From Methanobacteriota archaeon (GTDB taxonomy: Archaea; Halobacteriota; Halobacteria; Halobacteriales; Halalkalicoccaceae): a stretch of 9,040 nt of DNA. Made by a program: the position numbers and the translations under genes. Of the stretch, positions 5,798 to 9,040 are shown piece after piece. Position 1 is the stretch's first letter, and the number at the start of each line of letters is the position of its first letter. The stretch covers positions 1 through 9,040 of the forward strand of contig JADFQH010000104.1 in the NCBI GenBank assembly GCA_022561895.1. Direction: 5' to 3'. Under the pieces are notes generated by a model. It saw only the letters and a list, made by a program, of their open reading frames with translations, was not told where the DNA came from and did not search any database.

Positions 5798-5965
5798 CTA
5801 TCGGTCCCCTTGATCGAGCGCGATCGGCGGACGGTCGCACGCGAGTGACTCGTACTCGATCACGTAGTCTCGCCCCGTTCGTTCTCGGCGTTCCGTACAG
5901 GCAGCGAGCACAAGAGCGCCCCCCACTACGGCCGGAACTCCTGGCTGTCGATACAAAGGTCTCAT
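5798..5965 (-). CDS. Small putative lipoprotein (55 residues)
   Basis: From ATG at 5965 the frame encodes a positively charged start (MRPLYRQ), a hydrophobic stretch VPAVVGGALVLAAC with a lipobox-like LAAC, and a 32-residue tail. It ends TAG at 5798-5800, immediately followed by the ATG of the AlkP-like gene. A TATA-like stretch at about 5990-5996 lies about 28 bases before the ATG. The exact abutment and the promoter position argue for a real, translationally coupled gene. There is no homologue I recognise, and no twin arginine, so export route and function are open. An in-frame TTG five codons upstream (5980) is a weaker start. It could also be the remnant of a longer lipoprotein. Confidence 0.45.
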   Translation of the reverse strand: MRPLYRQPGVPAVVGGALVLAACTERRERTGRDYVIEYESLACDRPPIALDQGDR

Positions 5966-5989
5966 CGAGTAGCCGTTCAACGGGGGGCG

Positions 5990-6011
5990 TTATTTCTGTT
6001 TCTAGGAACAG
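5990..6011 (-). promoter_or_regulatory. Promoter and candidate operator of the lipoprotein/AlkP-like unit
   Basis: On the minus strand a TATA-like GAAATAACG (about 5989-5997) is directly preceded by the palindrome CTGTTTCTAGGAACAG (5996-6011; one mismatched pair, centre CTAG). A dyad touching the upstream edge of a TATA box is a natural operator position. A second TATA-like GATATATC at 6017-6024 would give a longer leader. Confidence 0.4.
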
Positions 6012-6179
6012 GACAGATATATCCGTTGAAGTTCAAAGACAGTGGGTTCGGTACTGAGATATATTGTATCGCAATAGTTGACGACATAGTAGCTACGGCT
6101 CTATATTTCTGGGAATAACTATATGAATTGTACTGTAGAACGACGCTCCATGGGCGGCGACCGCCCGCCACATATGATA

Positions 6180-6274
6180 TATGAGTAACTATAAATAGCG
6201 GGCGATCGAGAATCGATTCGCTGGAGTCGTTCCAGCGCGAAACAACGAAACGCCCGACACGGGAGTCACTCATA
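6180..6274. repeat. 95-base nested palindrome (three stacked stems)
   Basis: The outer arms TATGAGTAACT (6180-6190) and AGTCACTCATA (6264-6274) pair at 10 of 11 positions. The middle arms CGGGCG (6199-6204) and CGCCCG (6251-6256) are perfect. The inner stem CGCTGGA (6219-6225) pairs perfectly with TCCAGCG (6231-6237) around GTCGT. The gaps are 8/7 and 14/13 bases, almost the same plan as 4538-4646 with different sequence. A TATA-like TATAAATAG sits inside the left arm. Confidence 0.55.
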
Positions 6275-6297
6275 AGGACTGTTGGAACTGTTTACCA

Positions 6298-6325
6298 GTG
6301 ATCGCCGGTACGGATCAGCGATCAC
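6298..6325 (-). repeat. Dyad GTGATCGC-N12-GCGATCAC (copy 2 of a shared element)
   Basis: The arms 6298-6305 and 6318-6325 are identical to the core of the dyad at 4824-4851, including the 12-base spacing, while the spacers differ. The thirteen bases GCGATCACCGGTA are the same in both copies (4844-4856 and 6318-6330). Here it also overlaps a tandem repeat of GATC(G/A)CCGGTACGG with a 20-base period (6300-6313 and 6320-6333). It overlaps the stop of the doubtful ORF at 6322-6654. Confidence 0.5.
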
Positions 6326-6654
6326 CGGTACGGGACTACAACAGACCGTATCAGCACTCCGGCGACTGGGGACAACGCGGCGAGAAAGAAGAACTGGATG
6401 AGCTTCACCGTTTGATCGCGACCGACGTTGCCAAAGCGCTGTCGAAGTGGCTCTCGTGCTAGCGGGTTTTTGCGTTCCCAACGTGAGCGGATGATACGGA
6501 CAGGAGCAGACAGAGTGAGAAACATCGGTATACCGAAGAGAATCGGAAGAGAACACCAGTGCGAGGAGAGTTTCAGTTTGAATGATATTTCTGAGAAATC
6601 CGAGACGGTCGCTCCTGTTATCGAAATACTATGCTCCCATCCGTGGTATGTCAA
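6322..6654 (-). CDS. Doubtful small membrane protein (about 110 residues)
   Basis: The frame gives two hydrophobic segments, about residues 35-53 (WCSLPILFGIPMFLTLSA) and 86-107 (LIQFFFLAALSPVAGVLI), joined by a basic loop ERKNPLAREPLRQRFGNVGRD, which is a plausible small membrane protein. The only start upstream of the first segment is TTG at 6654, rare in haloarchaea; an in-frame stop lies near 6720. A TATA-like AGTATACT at about 6711-6718 could drive it. Its base composition is poorer in GC than that of its neighbours, so it may be transferred DNA, a decayed gene or chance. The dyad at its stop resembles the one after the AlkP-like gene, which mildly favours a real 3' end. No family recognised. 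Confidence 0.3.
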   Translation of the reverse strand: MTYHGWEHSISITGATVSDFSEISFKLKLSSHWCSLPILFGIPMFLTLSAPVRIIRSRWERKNPLAREPLRQRFGNVGRDQTVKLIQFFFLAALSPVAGVLIRSVVVPYR

Positions 6655-6747
6655 GAAAATCGCGAGCGGAGATGGCCCGAAGTAACGCGATTCGAACGTG
6701 ATGGGAGGAGTATACTAGGTGGTGTGGAGCCGAAAAATCCACCGGGG

Positions 6748-6758
6748 GGGTTTATCCG
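6748..6758 (+). promoter_or_regulatory. Promoter of the DoxX-like pair
   Basis: GGGTTTATCC, preceded by CGAAAAATCC as a TFB-recognition-like stretch, is centred about 32 bases before the ATG at 6786, predicting a leader of some 6 bases. Confidence 0.5.
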
Positions 6759-6785
6759 TCGCGCTGGGTTGATTCTTATTCGACC

Positions 6786-7286
6786 ATGAGCGCAGACCTG
6801 AACAGCGACCAACCGACGAACGCCGGTGTGGCGTTCGTTGCGTCAGTCCAGAACAAACTCCGGGGAGCGGATCGGAGACTCCAGTCGTGGTTCGAGAGCC
6901 ACGGCGTTACGGTGCTTCGATACTCGCTTGCGATGGTGTTTTTCTGGTTCGGAATCGTCAAACCGTTCGGTGTAAGCCCTGCAGATCCGGTCGTCGAGGC
7001 GGGAATCTTCTTCCTGCCGTTCGAGATCTTCTTTCCCATCCTCGGCTGGTGGGAGGCCCTCGTTGGTCTCGGACTCCTCTTTAAGCGAACGGTCCGATTC
7101 GCCGTCTACCTGATGGTGTTCCAGATGCTCGGGACGATGATCCCGCTGATCACCGCGCCGGCGATGACGTTCACCAGCATACCGTTTATCCCCTCCGAAG
7201 TCGGTGCGTACATCATCAAAAACTGGGTGCTGCTGAGCGGTGGACTCGTCGTTCTCGCGATGATGGAACGGGAGGGTAAACAGTGA
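6786..7286 (+). CDS. DoxX-like four-helix membrane protein, first of a pair
   Basis: A 166-residue protein: a soluble N-terminus of about 40 residues, then four hydrophobic segments at about 42-60 (LRYSLAMVFFWFGIVKPF), 77-98 (including GWWEALVGLGLLFKRT), 103-125 and 141-160 (AYIIKNWVLLSGGLVVLA). The LRYSLxxVFxWFGxxK opening, the WExxxGLxLLF segment and the K-WVLL last helix are typical of the DoxX/DUF417 group of small membrane proteins. Some members are linked to quinone or sulfur chemistry or oxidant resistance, but no role can be assigned here. A TATA box ahead of 6786 supports the start. The last codons overlap the GTG start of the next gene, so the two are translationally coupled. Confidence 0.8.
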   Translation: MSADLNSDQPTNAGVAFVASVQNKLRGADRRLQSWFESHGVTVLRYSLAMVFFWFGIVKPFGVSPADPVVEAGIFFLPFEIFFPILGWWEALVGLGLLFKRTVRFAVYLMVFQMLGTMIPLITAPAMTFTSIPFIPSEVGAYIIKNWVLLSGGLVVLAMMEREGKQ

Positions 7287-7765
7287 GCCTCGAATCCGAC
7301 GGGGAGGCGAGCTACGCCCGCGGTGACGGACCCCTTGCGTTCGCACGCGACGTCGAACGACAGTTCCTCGCGTTCGTCGAGGATCACAGTATCAAACTGC
7401 TTCGGTACTCGCTGGTCGTCGTCTTCGTCTGGTTCGGGATACTGACCGCGACGGGGATGAGCCCGACCGCGGGACTCGTCGCAGAGGCGTTCCAGTTCGT
7501 CCCCGCTGACGTCTTTTTCGTCGGGTTGGGCGTGTGGGAGATCGCCGTCGGTCTCGCGCTGCTCTTCCGGCGAACCCTTCGGCTCGCGGCGGTGCTGTTG
7601 GTGGGATACGCCGCGGTTGCGATGGTTCCGTTAGTGCTGTTTCCGGGCGAGACGTTCTCGTACTTCCCGTACGGCCCCTCCTTCGAGGGCGTCTACATCC
7701 TCAAGGACTGGGTGCTTCTCGGCGGTGCGATGACCGTCGCCGGCACGCTCGATAGCTCGACGTGA
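7283..7765 (+). CDS. DoxX-like four-helix membrane protein, second of a pair
   Basis: A 160-residue protein starting at GTG 7283, which overlaps the upstream stop by four bases (GTGA). Four hydrophobic segments lie at about 37-55, 77-95, 98-118 and 137-155. It is a paralogue of the preceding protein: LRYSLVVVFVWFGI, GVWEIAVGLALLFRRTLRLA and YILKDWVLLGGA line up with the same positions there, and each has a hydrophilic N-terminus of 35-40 residues. Tandem duplication followed by coupling suggests the two form a heteromeric membrane complex (inference). The conserved Lys-Asp/Asn-Trp before the last helix is present in both. No catalytic motif or cofactor site is visible, so function is open. 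Confidence 0.82.
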   Translation: MSLESDGEASYARGDGPLAFARDVERQFLAFVEDHSIKLLRYSLVVVFVWFGILTATGMSPTAGLVAEAFQFVPADVFFVGLGVWEIAVGLALLFRRTLRLAAVLLVGYAAVAMVPLVLFPGETFSYFPYGPSFEGVYILKDWVLLGGAMTVAGTLDSST

Positions 7766-7772
7766 ATCACCT

Positions 7773-7787
7773 CGGGGTCAAGCCCCG
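7773..7787 (+). terminator. Weak hairpin after the DoxX-like pair
   Basis: CGGGG (7773-7777) pairs with CCCCG (7783-7787) over a 5-base loop, eight bases after the stop, followed by GCGTATTCTCC. The stem is short and the T-content modest, so it is at best a weak 3'-end signal. Confidence 0.25.
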
Positions 7788-7843
7788 GCGTATTCTCCTG
7801 TACCGCTGGTAAACCGTTCGATACTGATACCCCTCCTCGTTCC

Positions 7844-7917
7844 CGAACACTTCGATAGCGGTGTGTCCCGCCCGGTGGCGACCGCCGCTCGAACACTTCG
7901 ATAGAGGGGTGTGTCCG
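7844..7917. repeat. Two direct repeats beside the orc1/cdc6 gene
   Basis: CGAACACTTCGATAG occurs exactly at 7844-7858 and 7890-7904, 46 bases apart. Each is followed after 2-5 variable bases by GGTGTGTCC-type sequence (CGGTGTGTCC, then AGGGGTGTGTCC). A partial TTCGATA also occurs near 7818. The unit is about 25 bases with a G-run. Haloarchaeal origin recognition boxes are of this size, carry a G-string and lie beside their cognate orc1/cdc6 gene, so these could be initiator-binding sites. However, they are downstream of the gene, while most known origins are upstream. Confidence 0.45.
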
Positions 7918-7978
7918 ACGGGAGCCGGGGAGATTTTTGCAGGAAAGCGAAGGGCGTTCGACGACAATCAACGCATCA

Positions 7979-9040
7979 TCATGCTTCCGCTCGGAGCTGC
8001 GAGCGCACGACCGCCTCGACTTCGCTCTGAGAAACGTCGGTGAGGCGCGAACTCTCGCGAAGCGTTTCGAGGATCGTATCCGGGCGCTCTGCGAAATCGA
8101 ACTCGAGGAACATCCCCGACTGCGGGCCGTGACTCCGTCGTTCAGCGCCGACCAACGAGTAGGTCGTCAGCTCTTTCATCTTGTTGACGTAGGTCTCTTG
8201 ATGGTACTGGTCGACGTCGATCGCATCAGTCAGGAACTGATAGACCCGGTAGCCGGTCGTGCTTCGCGCGGAGTGGTTTTCGGTTTCGGCGGCCACCGCC
8301 GCGGTGGCGTACAGACAGAGTTTTTTCTGTGTGCTGATCCCGCGAGTGACCTCGAGAACACGGTTTTTTTCGACTTTGTCCTGTGCTTTTCTGACGTGAT
8401 CCTCCCGGACGCGCTCTGCGCTCTCGCGTTCTGCAAGCTCCCCGGCGACACGAACGAGATCGATCGCCTTTCGGGCATCCCCGTGGGTTTGGGCGGCAAA
8501 CGCCGAGGCAAGCGGGATGACGTCGTCGTCGAGGACGTTTTCGAAAAACGCGTCCTGACGACGGCGGAGAATCGAGCGGAGCTGGTTCGCGTCGTAGTCA
8601 TTGAAATGGACGTCCTCGGGAGTGAAGGAACTCAACGCGCGACTCCCGACCGCTTCGAGCATCTTCGTGTCGTTGGTGATCGCGACGACCGAGACGTGCG
8701 CGGTCAGCTCGCTGCTCGTCCCCGCCCGCGAGAGCTGATAGAGCAAGCGGGAGAACGCCGGCTCCTTTTTATCGCGCCTGCCAACGAGCATGTCGAGTTC
8801 GTCGAGGACGAAAACAACTGAGTCGAAGTTCTCGTTGACGATCCGGTAGAGTTCGTCCCATTTGTCCTTCGTGGACACGCCGTGTTTCGGGACCGTGACC
8901 TCGACACTCGCTTGTGCGGCCGCGAGCTGGGCGAGTTCGTAGACGGCGACGCCAAGTGTATCTAAATCCTGACAATTTACCTCGATCGTCCCGAACCGGA
9001 TATCGCGGGTGCTACAGATGCTACTGATGTTCTCACAGAC
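7979..9040 (-). CDS. Orc1/Cdc6 replication initiator (partial, N-terminus off the right edge)
   Basis: The frame is open from the right edge for 353 residues and stops at 7979-7981. The visible part begins inside the AAA+ domain (VNCQDLDTLGVAVYELAQ, then VPKHGVS). It continues through Walker B VVFVLDELDML (about visible residues 75-85, Asp80-Glu81), sensor 1 VVAITND (about 118-124), an arginine-finger-like GSRALSSF near 134 and sensor 2 GDARKAIDLVR (Arg190). The winged-helix domain (about 250-353) is complete. Walker A must lie beyond 9040. The protein recognises origin repeats and loads the MCM helicase. Haloarchaea carry many paralogues, often on megaplasmids, and I cannot tell which origin this one serves. 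A GTG at 8878 is internal, not the true start, because strongly conserved sequence continues upstream. Confidence 0.92.
   Translation of the reverse strand, partial: VCENISSICSTRDIRFGTIEVNCQDLDTLGVAVYELAQLAAAQASVEVTVPKHGVSTKDKWDELYRIVNENFDSVVFVLDELDMLVGRRDKKEPAFSRLLYQLSRAGTSSELTAHVSVVAITNDTKMLEAVGSRALSSFTPEDVHFNDYDANQLRSILRRRQDAFFENVLDDDVIPLASAFAAQTHGDARKAIDLVRVAGELAERESAERVREDHVRKAQDKVEKNRVLEVTRGISTQKKLCLYATAAVAAETENHSARSTTGYRVYQFLTDAIDVDQYHQETYVNKMKELTTYSLVGAERRSHGPQSGMFLEFDFAERPDTILETLRESSRLTDVSQSEVEAVVRSQLRAEA

Larger units (their letters stand above)
5966..6321. other. AT-richer gene-free stretch with TATA-like boxes and hairpins
   Basis: Base composition drops clearly relative to the flanking genes and no frame gives a recognisable product. 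It contains the operator/promoter at 5990-6011, a small stem TATTG/CAATA (6062-6066 with 6072-6076), two rightward TATA-like boxes (AACTATATG near 6116-6124 and AACTATAAATAG at 6187-6198), a GGGCGG-CGA-CCGCCC hairpin (6152-6166), a nested palindrome (6180-6274) and the second copy of the shared dyad (6298-6325). Confidence 0.55.

Noticed and set aside
5977..6273. Frame of 98 residues on the minus strand
   Set aside because: It covers the TATA boxes and palindromes of an AT-rich gap and has no domain or hydrophobic pattern.
6428..6685. Frame of 85 residues on the plus strand
   Set aside because: Strongly basic, unlike haloarchaeal proteins, and antisense to a more plausible membrane-like frame.
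7937..8821. Frame of 294 residues antisense to orc1/cdc6
   Set aside because: The opposite strand carries clear Walker B, sensor and winged-helix motifs.
1..9040. Search for CRISPR arrays, tRNA and rRNA genes
   Set aside because: No regularly spaced repeat array, no cloverleaf with a CCA-compatible end, and no rRNA-like conserved stretch seen by eye on either strand.

Overview
The window looks like haloarchaeal DNA (class Halobacteria). The signs are high GC coding sequence with acidic, Asp/Glu-rich proteins; TATA-box promoters about 25 bases ahead of essentially leaderless starts; a Tat lipoprotein signal; an Orc1/Cdc6 protein; a haloarchaeal-type PadR regulator; and an archaeal IS1341-type TnpB. 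I cannot name a genus, or say whether this is chromosome or megaplasmid.

Layout. 1-700 (minus) is the N-terminal part of a DUF1616 membrane protein that runs off the left edge. 899-1174 (minus) is a small PadR-like regulator. 1377-1535 (minus) is a 52-residue zinc-ribbon micro-protein with its own promoter. About 1605-3105 (plus) is a TnpB-only insertion sequence with subterminal hairpins and a probable omega-RNA at its right end; it abuts the 3' end of the next gene. 3117-4373 (minus) is a Tat-exported lipoprotein with a CE4 (NodB) polysaccharide deacetylase domain. 4374-4876 is a gene-free stretch full of palindromes. 4877-5965 (minus) is a two-gene unit: a tiny lipoprotein and an alkaline-phosphatase/sulfatase-superfamily protein. 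5966-6785 is AT-richer, again palindrome-rich, and holds one doubtful small membrane ORF (6322-6654, minus). 6786-7765 (plus) is a translationally coupled pair of paralogous DoxX-like membrane proteins. 7766-7978 carries direct repeats. 7979-9040 (minus) is an Orc1/Cdc6 initiator whose N-terminus lies beyond the right edge.

How the genes fit together. DUF1616, the deacetylase lipoprotein and the AlkP/sulfatase-like protein are the kind of set found around haloarchaeal surface-polysaccharide or glycosylation loci, so the left two thirds is probably a cell-surface carbohydrate region disturbed by an insertion sequence. The DoxX pair and Orc1/Cdc6 are a separate neighbourhood.

The most unusual content is non-coding. 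Three nested palindromes (4538-4646, 4730-4812, 6180-6274) each have several stems stacked on nearly one axis of symmetry. A dyad GTGATCGC-N12-GCGATCAC occurs twice, at or just after the stop codons of two minus-strand reading frames. I found no known element that explains these.
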